Of a stretch of 64,000 nt of DNA, positions 1 to 8,698 are shown piece after piece. Position 1 is the stretch's first letter. Every line of letters begins with the position of its first letter. The DNA comes from Clostridiales bacterium. Its GTDB lineage: Bacteria > Bacillota > Clostridia > Christensenellales > Aristaeellaceae. The notes below the pieces were generated by a model. The model saw only the letters and a list, made by a program, of their open reading frames with translations. It did not search any database and was not told the DNA's origin. Location of the stretch: positions 32,377-96,376 of the forward strand of contig JAAYIN010000047.1 in the NCBI GenBank assembly GCA_012523405.1. The letters are read 5' to 3'. The position numbers and the translations under genes are program-made.

Positions 1-923
1 TGAGTAAAGTCCCTAAAGTCGCCATATGCTATGATTTTGATAAAACACTTTGTCCTGATGATATGCAAGTGTTTTCATTTATTCCATCGGTCGGTATGGA
101 TGTCGCGGAGTTTTGGGAACAGTCAAACAAAATGGCGATGGATAATAAAATGGACATGAACCTATCTTGGATGAAGAAAATGATCGATGAATCCAAACGA
201 AAGAACAAATCAATCAAGCGAGAGACTTTTTGTTCACTTGGAAAAGATGTGACGATGTATCATGGGGTGGATTCTTGGTTTGAACGAATCAATGACTATG
301 GCAGGCAAAAGAATATAGAAGTTGAACATTATATTATTTCATCTGGACTGAAGGAAATCATTGAGGGAAGTGTCATTGCGCCATATATCAAACGTATATA
401 TGCGTCTACGTTTATGTATGACGTTGATAATATTGCTGTGTGGCCAGCACAAGCGGTGAATTACACGAATAAGACGCAGTTTATTTTCAGAATTGCAAAG
501 GGTGCGTTTGATGAAAACGATAACAATGTGAATCAAAATATGCAGGCAAACGAACTGTATATTCCCTATGAAAATATGATCTATATAGGCGATAGTGACA
601 CGGATATACCCAGCATGAGGGTCGTGAAAAACAACAGAAGAAAAGTCTATACGTTGTTTAAGGAGAAAAGAATAGACTATTTTGCACCGGCAGATTACTC
701 AGAAGGTGAACCGTTATTCGGTTTGGCAAAGCAAATCATTGACATGATAAGCACCCGTGAGGCGCTGAAACGGGAAACAGAACGCCTGCAAAGATTGGTC
801 GATTCATTTGTGACTTATGAGACGGTTAAGCAGATCAATGATGGATTTGCAAACGATTCGGATAAAATAGATATGGAGATTCTTCAATCGCTGAAGAATA
901 CGATAGAAGGCAATGTGGATTAA
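1..923 (+). CDS. HAD-superfamily phosphatase, 5' end one base outside the window
   Basis: Haloacid dehalogenase-type hydrolase, probably a cytoplasmic phosphatase of unknown substrate. The frame is open to base 3, and the window opens with TGAGTAAAGTC, so the start is almost certainly an ATG whose A lies one base before the window. Read this way the protein begins MSKVPKVAICYDFDKTL: motif I DFDKT supplies the nucleophile Asp12 and the acid Asp14. A serine near residue 115 (IISSGLK) fits motif II, and GDSDTD near residue 195 is the metal-binding motif IV. An internal ATG at 63 would delete motif I and is rejected. The gene is visibly more AT-rich than its neighbours, so it may be acquired. It stands alone, convergent with the polyamine operon. 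Confidence 0.85.
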   Translation, partial: SKVPKVAICYDFDKTLCPDDMQVFSFIPSVGMDVAEFWEQSNKMAMDNKMDMNLSWMKKMIDESKRKNKSIKRETFCSLGKDVTMYHGVDSWFERINDYGRQKNIEVEHYIISSGLKEIIEGSVIAPYIKRIYASTFMYDVDNIAVWPAQAVNYTNKTQFIFRIAKGAFDENDNNVNQNMQANELYIPYENMIYIGDSDTDIPSMRVVKNNRRKVYTLFKEKRIDYFAPADYSEGEPLFGLAKQIIDMISTREALKRETERLQRLVDSFVTYETVKQINDGFANDSDKIDMEILQSLKNTIEGNVD

Positions 924-950
924 TGGTTAATCACTTGTGAATATAAAAAA

Positions 951-992
951 AGCAGTTTGCAGGGTCTTAGTGACCCTGCAAACTGCTTTTTT
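951..992. terminator. Bidirectional intrinsic terminator
   Basis: Perfect 16-bp stem (951-966 with 972-987) around a 5-nt loop, with a T run on the plus strand and an A run (T run on the minus strand) on the other side. It ends both the HAD gene and the polyamine operon. Confidence 0.92.
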
Positions 993-998
993 CGACCA

Positions 999-2045
999 TT
1001 ATTTCGCGCTCTTGATGGCGGTCCACATGGTGTTGTAGGCGAGAAGGAAATTATCTTCGATGTCGTAGAAGAATTCGCAGTTATCGATCTGCTCCTGCGT
1101 GGGGTTGAGGGTGGTATTGCCGATGTACTCCTCGCCGATTAGTTCGACGGCTTTATCGTTGGGGGTAGAGTACCAGATCTCGTCATAGTTCATCTGAGCG
1201 ATGTCGGGGCGGCACATGAAGTTGATGAATGCCTCGGCGTTCGCCTTGTTCTTTGCGCCTTTGGGGATGATCATGGTGTCGATCCAGATGTTGCTGCCTT
1301 CCTCAGGGATGGCATAGGCAAGATCATCGTTGAGGGCAATGGCGTACATGGCATCGCCGTTCCACATAAGTGCAAGGGCGGCTTCGCCTGCGACCATCTT
1401 GTCCTTGGTCTCGTCCACTTGGTATGCCTTGACAAGACCACGTAGCTTTTGGTCGATAAGCAGCTCTTTGGCTGCGTTCATTTCGAGGGGATTGCGGGTG
1501 TTCATGCTGTAGCCGAGGTACTTGAGCGCCATGCCCATGGAATCGCGGATGCTGTCGAGCATGAACACATTGTCCTTGTACTTGTCGTCAAAGAGAATGC
1601 TCCAGCTGGTGATATCTTCGTCTACCATGGTCTTGTTGTAGCAAATGCCGACTGTGCCCCACATGTAGGGTACGGTGTACTTCTGGTCAAGATCATAATA
1701 CTGCGCCTTGAAGTTTTCGCCGATATTCTCATAGTTGGGAACGTTGTCAAAGTTGATTTCTTCAAGCAGGCCTTCTTTTGCAAGACGCTCGACGCAGTAG
1801 TCGGAGGGAATCACAACGTCAAAGGACGATGAAGAGTTGCGAACTTGAACCATCATGTCTTCATTGGTGGTAAAGTACGTCATGTTGACGGTGATGCCTG
1901 TCTCTTCTTCAAACATTTTAATGGCGTCGGGGCTGATGTATTCTTCCCAGTTGTAAACCGTAACCGAACCTTCTGCAAACGCAGCAGTGGGTAGGATGGC
2001 CAGGAGCATCATGGTGACGAGAACCAGAGAAAGAATCTTTTTCAT
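999..2045 (-). CDS. potD: Spermidine/putrescine ABC transporter substrate-binding protein
   Basis: Extracellular polyamine-binding protein that delivers spermidine or putrescine to PotB-PotC. I choose the ATG at 2045 because GGGAGG lies 8 nt upstream; the longer reading frame has no ribosome site. Residues 1-24 are a signal peptide ending in AFA before EGSV. There is no lipobox cysteine, unusual for a Gram-positive binding protein. The mature protein opens with VTVYNWEEYI, the conserved PotD beginning, and the PotD/PotF-type fold continues to the end (348 residues, normal length). It is the last gene of the regulator-potA-potB-potC-potD operon. The exact polyamine cannot be told from the sequence. 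Confidence 0.93.
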   Translation of the reverse strand: MKKILSLVLVTMMLLAILPTAAFAEGSVTVYNWEEYISPDAIKMFEEETGITVNMTYFTTNEDMMVQVRNSSSSFDVVIPSDYCVERLAKEGLLEEINFDNVPNYENIGENFKAQYYDLDQKYTVPYMWGTVGICYNKTMVDEDITSWSILFDDKYKDNVFMLDSIRDSMGMALKYLGYSMNTRNPLEMNAAKELLIDQKLRGLVKAYQVDETKDKMVAGEAALALMWNGDAMYAIALNDDLAYAIPEEGSNIWIDTMIIPKGAKNKANAEAFINFMCRPDIAQMNYDEIWYSTPNDKAVELIGEEYIGNTTLNPTQEQIDNCEFFYDIEDNFLLAYNTMWTAIKSAK

Positions 2046-2098
2046 GTAATAACCTCCCAATGAATCATATATGGTCAAGGCAAATTGCCGTGGCCGCC

Positions 2099-2875
2099 TT
2101 AGGCTTTCTTGACGTTTCGGCTGGTTCTGCGGTTGATGATGCCAAGCAGGAAGAGCAGCGAGAGGAACATCAAGGCACTGAGCGCGTTGAGGGTCGGCTC
2201 GATGCCGATGCGCGCTTTGGAGTAGATCAAGGTCGATAGGTTTTGCACCATCGGGCTTGTGGTGAAATAGCTGATGATGAAATCATCAAGGGATAGGGTA
2301 AAGGCGAGCAATGCGCCTGTGATCACGCCCTCGCGAATCTCAGGCAGAATGACGTGAAATAGCGCATAGGTTGGGGTTGCGCCAAGGTCAACCGCCGCCT
2401 CGTAGGTATGCTTGTTCATCTGCTTGAGCTTTGGCAAGACCGATAATATGACGTAGGGCGTATTAAAGGTGATATGCGCAAAAAGCATGGTGACAAAGCC
2501 GCGCTCGATGCGTGAGAAGGTGAAGAGCACCATAAGAGAGATACCTGTTACGATATCGGGCATGGTCATGGGGATGTTGGTGAGGGTCATCATGGTGGCC
2601 TGCGAACGCTTTTTCATGGCGTAAATGCCTATGGCTGCGAGGGTACCAAGGATGGTGGCGGCAATCGCAGCGATAATGGCGACGGCGATGGTGATATACA
2701 GTGCCTTCATGATGGCTTCATCTTGGAATAGTGCCTGATACCAGCGGAGGCTGAACCCTTCCCATTTGGCACGGCTCTTGCCTGCGTTAAAGGACTGGAA
2801 AATCAAAACGGCAATGGGCAGGTAGAGAAACAGGAGAATCAGCGTCAGATAGGACTTCTTTAAAAATCGTTTCAT
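2099..2875 (-). CDS. potC: Polyamine ABC transporter permease PotC
   Basis: Inner-membrane permease of the polyamine importer, 258 residues with six predicted membrane segments. The EAA loop that docks on the ATPase is visible as EAAVDLGATPTYALFHVILPE around residues 160-180. The start overlaps the end of potB by 4 nt, the usual translational coupling of this operon. Family and order (A-B-C-D) leave little doubt. Confidence 0.93.
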   Translation of the reverse strand: MKRFLKKSYLTLILLFLYLPIAVLIFQSFNAGKSRAKWEGFSLRWYQALFQDEAIMKALYITIAVAIIAAIAATILGTLAAIGIYAMKKRSQATMMTLTNIPMTMPDIVTGISLMVLFTFSRIERGFVTMLFAHITFNTPYVILSVLPKLKQMNKHTYEAAVDLGATPTYALFHVILPEIREGVITGALLAFTLSLDDFIISYFTTSPMVQNLSTLIYSKARIGIEPTLNALSALMFLSLLFLLGIINRRTSRNVKKA

Positions 2876-3864
2876 GCGATGCTCCCTCCTTCTCCCTCGG
2901 GATCAGCCTTGCGTAGGATGCCGAGGCTGATGAGAATCAGCAGCATCATTACAAGCGACAGTGCGCTGCCAACGCCCCAATCATTTGCAGATAGGAACAT
3001 GCTTTCAATGAGGTCACCAAACATCATCGTGTGTCCGCCGCCAAGGATGCGGGAGATGAAAAAGGTGGTGACGGAAGGCATGAAAACCATTGTAATGCCT
3101 GAAATAACGCCTGGCAGACTGAGGGGCAAGGTGACTTTCAGAAAGGTGCGAATTTCGTTGCAGCCTAAATCCTGCGCAGCTTCCATCAGCTTGCCGTCCA
3201 TTTTGTTAAGGGTGGTGTAGATGGGGAAAACCATGAAGGGCAGGAAGTTGTAGACCATGCCAAGCAGCACCGCGCCATCGTTGTACATGAGCTTCACGCC
3301 ATCCATGCCGAAAAACCTGAGCATGGAATTGATGAGCCCTTGATCCTCCAGCAACGACATCCAGGCGATGGTGCGGAGCAGAAAGTTCATCCACATGGGG
3401 ATGATGAACAATACGATGATGGTTGACCCGAGCTTGATGTCCTTATCCGCCATGAAAAGCGCGGCGGGATAGCCAAGCAGCAAGCAGATAACGGTACAGC
3501 CAAGTGCCATCCAAAGGGAATAAACGAGGATATCGATATTGACCGTGCCGCGCGTGATGAGAACGGCATATTCTGGACCCATCTGCTCGTACATCTTGTT
3601 GACGGTGTAGTTGCTGTCCCAGAAATTAATAAAGTTATTAAGGGTGAACGTGCCTGTGGCGGAGTCTGTGAACGCATACCATCCAATCAAAACGATCGGT
3701 ACGATGGTGAAGATAAACATCCAGAGCGTATATGGCATGGCAAAGAACGAACGCTTCACGCCATGATTGCGCCTGATGGTGATCACGCACATGATGAGGA
3801 ACAGAATCGCTGCAAAACCGATTGCCCACATTGACCACGAAGGCAGCTTGAGGGATTGGTTCAT
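2872..3864 (-). CDS. potB: Polyamine ABC transporter permease PotB
   Basis: Second permease subunit. The body (from about residue 40) has the six-helix PotB fold and an EAA loop (EAAQDLGCNEIRTFLKVTLP, near residue 230). The protein is longer than usual (330 residues): an extra hydrophobic segment at residues 13-28 followed by a basic stretch precedes the normal first helix. The start sits directly against the potA stop codon. An internal start at Met43 would give a standard-length protein, so the N-terminus is not settled. Confidence 0.91.
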   Translation of the reverse strand: MNQSLKLPSWSMWAIGFAAILFLIMCVITIRRNHGVKRSFFAMPYTLWMFIFTIVPIVLIGWYAFTDSATGTFTLNNFINFWDSNYTVNKMYEQMGPEYAVLITRGTVNIDILVYSLWMALGCTVICLLLGYPAALFMADKDIKLGSTIIVLFIIPMWMNFLLRTIAWMSLLEDQGLINSMLRFFGMDGVKLMYNDGAVLLGMVYNFLPFMVFPIYTTLNKMDGKLMEAAQDLGCNEIRTFLKVTLPLSLPGVISGITMVFMPSVTTFFISRILGGGHTMMFGDLIESMFLSANDWGVGSALSLVMMLLILISLGILRKADPEGEGGSIA

Positions 3865-4944
3865 TTATTCCTCGCCCCCCTCATCGATTTCGGGTTCTTG
3901 CGGCATGGGATGCATGATGTGGATATTGTAGGGAACGATGGAAAGCCCAACCTGCGAGCCTTGGGGCTGCATGACGGTGGAGTGGACTTTGAACTCGGTC
4001 TCGCCTGTGTCGATCATCATTTCATAATGAACGCCCTTGAATAAAACGCTTGTGACAATGCCGCTGATCTGACCGATATCATCCCCGACGATCATGATAT
4101 CCTCGGGGCGGATGACCACGTCCACAGGTACGTTTTCGCCAAAGCCTGAGTCGACGCAGGGAAAGTCGTAGCCGCTGAAATGAACCATTTCATCGCAGAC
4201 CATTGTGCCGCGCAGAATATTGCTCTCTCCGATGAAATCCGCGACGAACGCGTTGGCAGGCTCATCGTAAATGGTCTTTGGATCGCCGATTTGCAGGATA
4301 ACACCATCGCGCATGACAACCACCGTGTCGCTCATGGTGAGGGCTTCTTCCTGATCATGAGTGACGTAAATAAAGGTGATGCCAAGGCGTTGCTGCATGC
4401 TCTTGAGCTCCAGCTGCATTTCCTTGCGTAATTTTAGATCCAGTGCACCAAGCGGCTCGTCAAGAAGGAGCACTTCGGGCTCGTTGACAAGAGCGCGTGC
4501 GATGGCAATGCGCTGCTGCTGACCGCCAGAAAGCGACTCAACACTGCGTTTGCCATAGCCCTTGAGGTTCACGAGATCGAGCATGCGATTAACGCGTTTC
4601 TTGATTTCGTCCTTGTGGAGTTTCTTGATTTTCAGACCGAAGGCGATATTGTCCTGCACATTGAGATGCGGAAATAAGGCATACTTTTGAAACACGGTAT
4701 TAACGGAACGCTTGTAGGGGGGCAATTCTGTGATGTCCTTGCCCTCAAAATAAACAGTGCCTGTGGTAGGATATTCAAAGCCGCCGATGATGCGAAGCGT
4801 CGTTGTTTTGCCGCAGCCGCTGGGACCAAGCAAAGTCAAGAATTCGTTTTTTCTTACGTATAAGTCAATGTTGGAAAGTACGGTGGTACCATCAAATTCT
4901 TTGGAAATTCCTTTGAGGTCTATGAGGTGCTTTTGCTCGATCAT
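3865..4944 (-). CDS. potA: Polyamine ABC transporter ATPase PotA
   Basis: ATP-hydrolysing subunit on the cytoplasmic face of the importer, 359 residues. Visible motifs are Walker [10 protein letters not shown] (about residue 39), signature LSGGQQQR (about 138), Walker B LLLDEP followed by LGALD (about 158), and the switch histidine in THDQEEA (about 196). A C-terminal TOBE-type domain follows (about 280-345). It lies 36 nt downstream of the regulator gene and directly against potB. Confidence 0.94.
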   Translation of the reverse strand: MIEQKHLIDLKGISKEFDGTTVLSNIDLYVRKNEFLTLLGPSGCGKTTTLRIIGGFEYPTTGTVYFEGKDITELPPYKRSVNTVFQKYALFPHLNVQDNIAFGLKIKKLHKDEIKKRVNRMLDLVNLKGYGKRSVESLSGGQQQRIAIARALVNEPEVLLLDEPLGALDLKLRKEMQLELKSMQQRLGITFIYVTHDQEEALTMSDTVVVMRDGVILQIGDPKTIYDEPANAFVADFIGESNILRGTMVCDEMVHFSGYDFPCVDSGFGENVPVDVVIRPEDIMIVGDDIGQISGIVTSVLFKGVHYEMMIDTGETEFKVHSTVMQPQGSQVGLSIVPYNIHIMHPMPQEPEIDEGGEE

Positions 4945-4980
4945 CAGTGGGCACTCCTTATCTGTTGAAATGGATCAATG

Positions 4981-5520
4981 TTAGAAGCTTGGCGGGGTTG
5001 AAACCCAGATTACAAGCGCGGGTTTTTGGCTGTTGTTTTCAAGGCGATGGGTGGTGGATGGATGGAGGCAGAAACTCGAGCCTTTTTTGACGGTTTGGGT
5101 GCGCTTGCCCATCACGAGCGTGACCTGACCCTTCAAAACAAAGCCAAATTCCTCGCCTTCTATGGGGCGCATATCGGCACTTTTGCCGCCTGGTTGTAAT
5201 TCTAATAGGATGGGTTCCATGCTGTTTTTCTGGGCATCTGGAATCAGCCAAGTGATTTTGCGGCCTTCCTCCTCGTCCTCTTTTTCAAACATATCGGACG
5301 GAGAATAGACAACCTTTGCCGCACTGTCATCGGAGAAGAATGCTTGCAGCGTCACGCCTAGAGACTCTAAGATGTCCTTTAGGGTCGCGATGGAAGGCGA
5401 GGCTAAATCACGTTCCACCTGAGAAATAAAGCCTTTGCTAAGCTCGCAGCGATTTGCAAGTTCCTCTTGGGTGAGGGCACGTTGAATGCGAAGCGCACGA
5501 AGCTTTTTACCAATGTTCAA
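4981..5520 (-). CDS. XRE-cupin transcriptional regulator of the polyamine operon
   Basis: DNA-binding regulator with an N-terminal helix-turn-helix (residues about 5-60, ALTQEELANRCELSKGFISQVE) and a C-terminal cupin sensor domain (about 100-175). This is the PuuR-like architecture often found beside potABCD. The likely start is TTG at 5520: AAGGAGGG lies 8 nt upstream, and the ATG at 5538 that begins the longest frame is inside or before that ribosome site. First gene of the pot operon, so it probably controls its own transcript. The ligand is inferred, not seen. Confidence 0.87.
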   Translation of the reverse strand: MNIGKKLRALRIQRALTQEELANRCELSKGFISQVERDLASPSIATLKDILESLGVTLQAFFSDDSAAKVVYSPSDMFEKEDEEEGRKITWLIPDAQKNSMEPILLELQPGGKSADMRPIEGEEFGFVLKGQVTLVMGKRTQTVKKGSSFCLHPSTTHRLENNSQKPALVIWVSTPPSF

Positions 5521-5553
5521 GCATGATCCCTCCTTCATTTTAATATTAGTATA

Positions 5554-5629
5554 AGTAAACTACAAAAAGTTTAGGAATAGTAAACTTTGAAACAGGTTTT
5601 ATTAAACCATAAAGATGGTTTGCTGTCAA
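5554..5629 (-). promoter_or_regulatory. pot operon promoter with repeated operator
   Basis: On the minus strand a consensus TTGACA (5624-5629) is separated by 17 nt from TTTAAT (5601-5606). Just downstream the hexamer TAAACT/AGTTTA occurs three times: an inverted pair at 5556-5561 and 5568-5573 with a 6-nt spacer, and another copy at 5581-5586. The repeats lie in the early leader, a fitting place for autorepression by the XRE-cupin protein. Confidence 0.7.
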
Positions 5630-5685
5630 TATCTTTTTATATAAAATGAAAAATAAATAATTTGAAAACAGATAAGATAAAAATG

Positions 5686-5722
5686 AAAAAGCTCATTAGG
5701 ACGCAAAATCCTAATGAGCTTT
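5686..5722 (-). terminator. Intrinsic terminator of the flavoenzyme pair
   Basis: Perfect 14-bp stem (5688-5701 with 5709-5722), 7-nt loop, followed on the minus strand by TTTTTC and further T-rich sequence. Confidence 0.85.
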
Positions 5723-5743
5723 GATGTAATTGCTTGATTTTGT

Positions 5744-6397
5744 TTAGCCTTCCTCATTGATCAAAGCGACCTTGCATACGGCAACGGCGCTGGCTTGGCC
5801 TTCACCTGTGATGAGGTTCTTGGGTGAGTTGATGTTGAACATAAAACCGTTCTCGCCATATTTATCGTCGATGCCTGTTGCGTATTCCTCCTGCATGGCG
5901 ATGTGATTCACTTTGCCGATGATCGTTGCATTTCGTCCATTGCCTGATAAATCGAGTGTTTGTTGCAAAGAGCATTCGATATTCAGAAACGCTTCTTCAA
6001 TTCGAGGAGATGCAACGGTTTTCGATTCCTGAATCGTAAAATGACCCACTTCGAATTCGTCCGCGTCATGATCGTTGTGCCTGATGGTCGCAACGCAAGC
6101 ATCAAAATATTCTTTGCTAAGGAAGTTGATGACAAACTCCTTTGTGCGCAGGATGTTTTGATAGGTATGGGTGCGTTGCATGCAGCTTGTGATGGCGTAA
6201 TATCCACCACCATCCCCCGTGAAACTGGTCCATGAACCGAAGCATACATTTGGCTTGCCGTTTTCCTTTATCGTGGTGATGGCGAATAAAGGATGAGGAA
6301 TGCCGCAAGCAAATTCAAAATGTGAGAATACATCATATTCCCCTGGCCAATTGGCTGTAAAATGATCGGGCTTTTGATTGCCTATCTCAATTTTCAT
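5744..6397 (-). CDS. Flavin reductase-like FMN-binding protein
   Basis: FMN-binding split-barrel protein of the flavin reductase type, 217 residues, likely cytosolic. Conserved features are the early segment HPLFAITT, then NVCFGSWTSFTGD, and a C-terminal stretch with GKV and the IN..G motif typical of the family. The start is ATG at 6397, which overlaps the stop of the upstream gene as ATGA; the longer frame lies inside that gene. It is translationally coupled to the neighbouring PNPOx-type protein, suggesting a shared redox task. The substrate is unknown. Confidence 0.8.
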   Translation of the reverse strand: MKIEIGNQKPDHFTANWPGEYDVFSHFEFACGIPHPLFAITTIKENGKPNVCFGSWTSFTGDGGGYYAITSCMQRTHTYQNILRTKEFVINFLSKEYFDACVATIRHNDHDADEFEVGHFTIQESKTVASPRIEEAFLNIECSLQQTLDLSGNGRNATIIGKVNHIAMQEEYATGIDDKYGENGFMFNINSPKNLITGEGQASAVAVCKVALINEEG

Positions 6398-6834
6398 AGT
6401 GTACCCTTCGCCTCCTTCCAATCCACAAGGAGATTGTAGCTTTTAGTGGTAAAACGGAAAATGCAGTAATTGGGGTCGTCATAGCCGCTGAAATGGTTGC
6501 TCATGCCTGCATACCACATCTCTTTTTTGACTGCGGGGTCTGTAATGATCTCCATCGTGCCAACGAGCGTGATATTGTAGGCACCGTCTTTGTTGAAACA
6601 TAGACTTGCACGATCGCATTTCTCAATGCGCTGCGCCTTGCTGCTGCCAAGCCCTGAGCAAAAGGTGACCCAGTTGATCCCATCTGATTTAGAGGGCGTG
6701 ATGGTTGAAACGGTTGGATAGCCCTCTTGATTGATGAGTGCCAATGCGCAATAGGGTTCAGAGCCATCAGGCGACTGATGGACTGTATTTTGATAGATGA
6801 TTTCTCCAGCTTTTTTGATGATTTCAGTATTCAT
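6394..6834 (-). CDS. Pyridoxamine 5'-phosphate oxidase-family protein
   Basis: Small split-barrel FMN or F420-type protein (146 residues) of the general PNPOx family. The region ALINQEGYPTVSTI followed by WVTFCSGLGSSKAQRI matches the FMN-phosphate-binding strands, and CDRASLCF is the typical middle strand. The family also contains general stress proteins, so the name does not imply vitamin B6 synthesis. It is the first gene of a two-gene unit with the flavin reductase-like gene. Confidence 0.8.
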   Translation of the reverse strand: MNTEIIKKAGEIIYQNTVHQSPDGSEPYCALALINQEGYPTVSTITPSKSDGINWVTFCSGLGSSKAQRIEKCDRASLCFNKDGAYNITLVGTMEIITDPAVKKEMWYAGMSNHFSGYDDPNYCIFRFTTKSYNLLVDWKEAKGTL

Positions 6835-6897
6835 ATGGATTGCACCCCTTTCATATCAATAGGATATCATAGCGATCAGGACAACAGCCTGTCCTGT

Positions 6898-7803
6898 TTA
6901 CTCGTGGCTTTTTAGAAGATTTGCAGCAATGCGCTTGATATCCTCTGCCATTTCGGGAGGCTGCAAAACCATTACCTTGTCGCCAAAACTCAGAATCCAA
7001 GACCTAGTATAACCATAGTTGGTGAAGCCGATTTGAAGGCGAAGATTTCCGTTTTCCAGCTCCGTATAACAGTTCAGCCCGTATTCCTCGATGAGTAGAT
7101 ACCGCATCGAGGGATCAAAATCGGCAATCAATGTCTTGTCATCGGGAAGGCGCGCGTTGAAATCCTGCTTGCCAGGCGGGATATCGCGCGGGGTGTAGGT
7201 TTGCTCAAGCAGCTGTAAATCCCAGAGCCTTTGCAGCTTGAACATGCGGAAATCCTGCCGCATGGGGCAATAGCCAAAGACATACCACGCCGTCCACTTG
7301 AATAGAACAAAGTAGGGCTCAAGCTCTCTGCGCGTCATGCCCTTGTCGTAGTAATAGTCAAAGGCGATGCAGTGCTTCTCGTTGACGGCTCGCTTGATCA
7401 GCTCGATTTTCTCGGTCAAGCTGCCCTTGTAATGGGAGGCGAGGTCGATGATCACAGGCATGCGAAGGGATAGGACGGCATCTGCGCTGGCTGAAAGCTT
7501 GTCCAGCGTTTGCTCGATTTGCGATTTTTCCGACACTGTACCGATTCCTTTGAGCGCGGCAATAATCCCGGAAAGCTCGTCGGTCGTGAGCACGCTTTTA
7601 TCCAGCTTGAATCCCTCTGCAATTGAAATCCCGCCGCCGCTGCCTTGGTGCGTGATCACAGGAATCCCCGCGAGGCAAAGCGCGTCAATATCGCGACCAA
7701 TTGTGCGGCGCGTGACCTCGAATTTATCGGCGAGATAGGGGGCGGTGACGCGTTCGTTTTGAAGCAGGACGGTGAGGATGCCAAGCAAGCGATCGAGTTT
7801 CAT
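6898..7803 (-). CDS. WYL-domain transcriptional regulator with HTH_11
   Basis: YafY/PafC-type regulator, 301 residues. Residues 1-55 form a winged helix (KLDRLLGILTVLLQNERVTAPYLADKFEVTRRTIGRDIDAL), followed by the WYL sensor domain with WTAWYVFGYCPMRQDFRMFKLQR around residues 180-205 and a C-terminal extension. The start is ATG at 7803, preceded by GGAGG at 8 nt; the upstream 47 codons of the open frame have no ribosome site. It lies 63 nt upstream of the flavoenzyme pair in the same direction and may control it. Confidence 0.87.
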   Translation of the reverse strand: MKLDRLLGILTVLLQNERVTAPYLADKFEVTRRTIGRDIDALCLAGIPVITHQGSGGGISIAEGFKLDKSVLTTDELSGIIAALKGIGTVSEKSQIEQTLDKLSASADAVLSLRMPVIIDLASHYKGSLTEKIELIKRAVNEKHCIAFDYYYDKGMTRRELEPYFVLFKWTAWYVFGYCPMRQDFRMFKLQRLWDLQLLEQTYTPRDIPPGKQDFNARLPDDKTLIADFDPSMRYLLIEEYGLNCYTELENGNLRLQIGFTNYGYTRSWILSFGDKVMVLQPPEMAEDIKRIAANLLKSHE

Positions 7804-7828
7804 TTTTGCCACCTCCATTGTTGATTTC

Positions 7829-7839
7829 ATTATACCATA
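7829..7839 (-). promoter_or_regulatory. Extended -10 promoter of the WYL regulator
   Basis: Minus-strand TATGGTATAAT is an extended -10 with a perfect TATAAT. I see no good -35 at normal spacing. It sits about 25 nt upstream of the chosen start. Confidence 0.55.
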
Positions 7840-7888
7840 GAAACAAGACGGCAGTATGTCGTGTATGGGCGGCTTCATTATTTGGTAC

Positions 7889-7916
7889 AAAAAAACACAC
7901 CCGATCAAATCGGGTG
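7889..7916 (-). terminator. Terminator of the rpsF-ssb-rpsR operon
   Basis: Perfect 8-bp GC-rich stem (7898-7905 with 7909-7916), 3-nt loop, then a run of seven T on the minus strand. Confidence 0.88.
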
Positions 7917-7944
7917 CGCAATTGTTTGCTTTAATCAGCAACAC

Positions 7945-8199
7945 TTATTCTACACAGAAAGGCATCAATGCGATGGCACGAGCGCGCTTGACGGATTCGG
8001 AGAGTTGGTGCTGATGCTTGGCGCAGTTGCCGCTCATACGCCTGGGCATGATCTTGCCACGCTCGTTTACAAAACGACGCAGACGGTTGATATCTTTGTA
8101 GTCGATATATTCGATCTTATCCACGCAGAAGCTGCACACCTTACGGCGCGGCTTGCGACCACGAGGACGAGGCCTTCTTTCGCCACGATCTTCAGACAT
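7945..8199 (-). CDS. rpsR: 30S ribosomal protein S18
   Basis: Small-subunit protein that pairs with S6 on 16S rRNA. The basic N-terminus and [17 protein letters not shown] plus the C-terminal [14 protein letters not shown] are diagnostic. The cysteines (CSFC, and a C with two His downstream) mark the zinc-type form. The start is ATG at 8199 because AAAGGAGG lies 8 nt upstream; the frame can be extended by a TTG without support. Last gene of the classical rpsF-ssb-rpsR operon. Confidence 0.96.
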   Translation of the reverse strand: MSEDRGERRPRPRGRKPRRKVCSFCVDKIEYIDYKDINRLRRFVNERGKIMPRRMSGNCAKHQHQLSESVKRARAIALMPFCVE

Positions 8200-8258
8200 A
8201 GTCAAAACCTCCTTTGATAAATCATCTGGAAGCGACCTTTTACACAGTCGCAGTTAAA

Positions 8259-8684
8259 TTAAAAGGGTAGGTCGTCGTCGTCAACCTCTTGGAAGCTAGC
8301 ATCATTCATAGGCGAAGCGCCTGCGGATGATCCCTGAGATGATGGGGTGAAGTTCGCGTCGTCCTGACGGGAAGACAGGAATTCAACATCGTCTGCAGTT
8401 ACTTCCAAAGAAAAACGGGTTGATCCATCGCTACCAGTATAGCTACTGACGGATACCGGTCCAACAACAGCGACTTTACGTCCTTTTGCCAAAAATCTCT
8501 GACAGTTTTCGCCTAACTGACGCCATGCAGAGACACGGAAGAAATCAGCTTCGGGCTGGTTGGCGTTCTGTGATGAACGACGGCGGTTAACAGCCACGGT
8601 AAACGAGCAAACGTTAATACCAGTGGAGGTTGTGCGCAATTCGGGATCACGGGTTAGGTTTCCGATGATGGTCAATTTATTCAT
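8259..8684 (-). CDS. ssb: Single-stranded DNA-binding protein
   Basis: Homotetrameric ssDNA-binding protein of replication and repair, 141 residues. An OB fold occupies residues 1-105 (MNKLTIIGNLTRDPELR, FTVAVNRR, FFRVSAWRQLGENCQRFLAKGRKVAVVG). A short glycine/serine-rich linker leads to the acidic tail DDDLPF that recruits partner proteins. Its place between rpsF and rpsR is the usual one. Confidence 0.96.
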   Translation of the reverse strand: MNKLTIIGNLTRDPELRTTSTGINVCSFTVAVNRRRSSQNANQPEADFFRVSAWRQLGENCQRFLAKGRKVAVVGPVSVSSYTGSDGSTRFSLEVTADDVEFLSSRQDDANFTPSSQGSSAGASPMNDASFQEVDDDDLPF

Positions 8685-8698
8685 TCGTTATTCCACCC

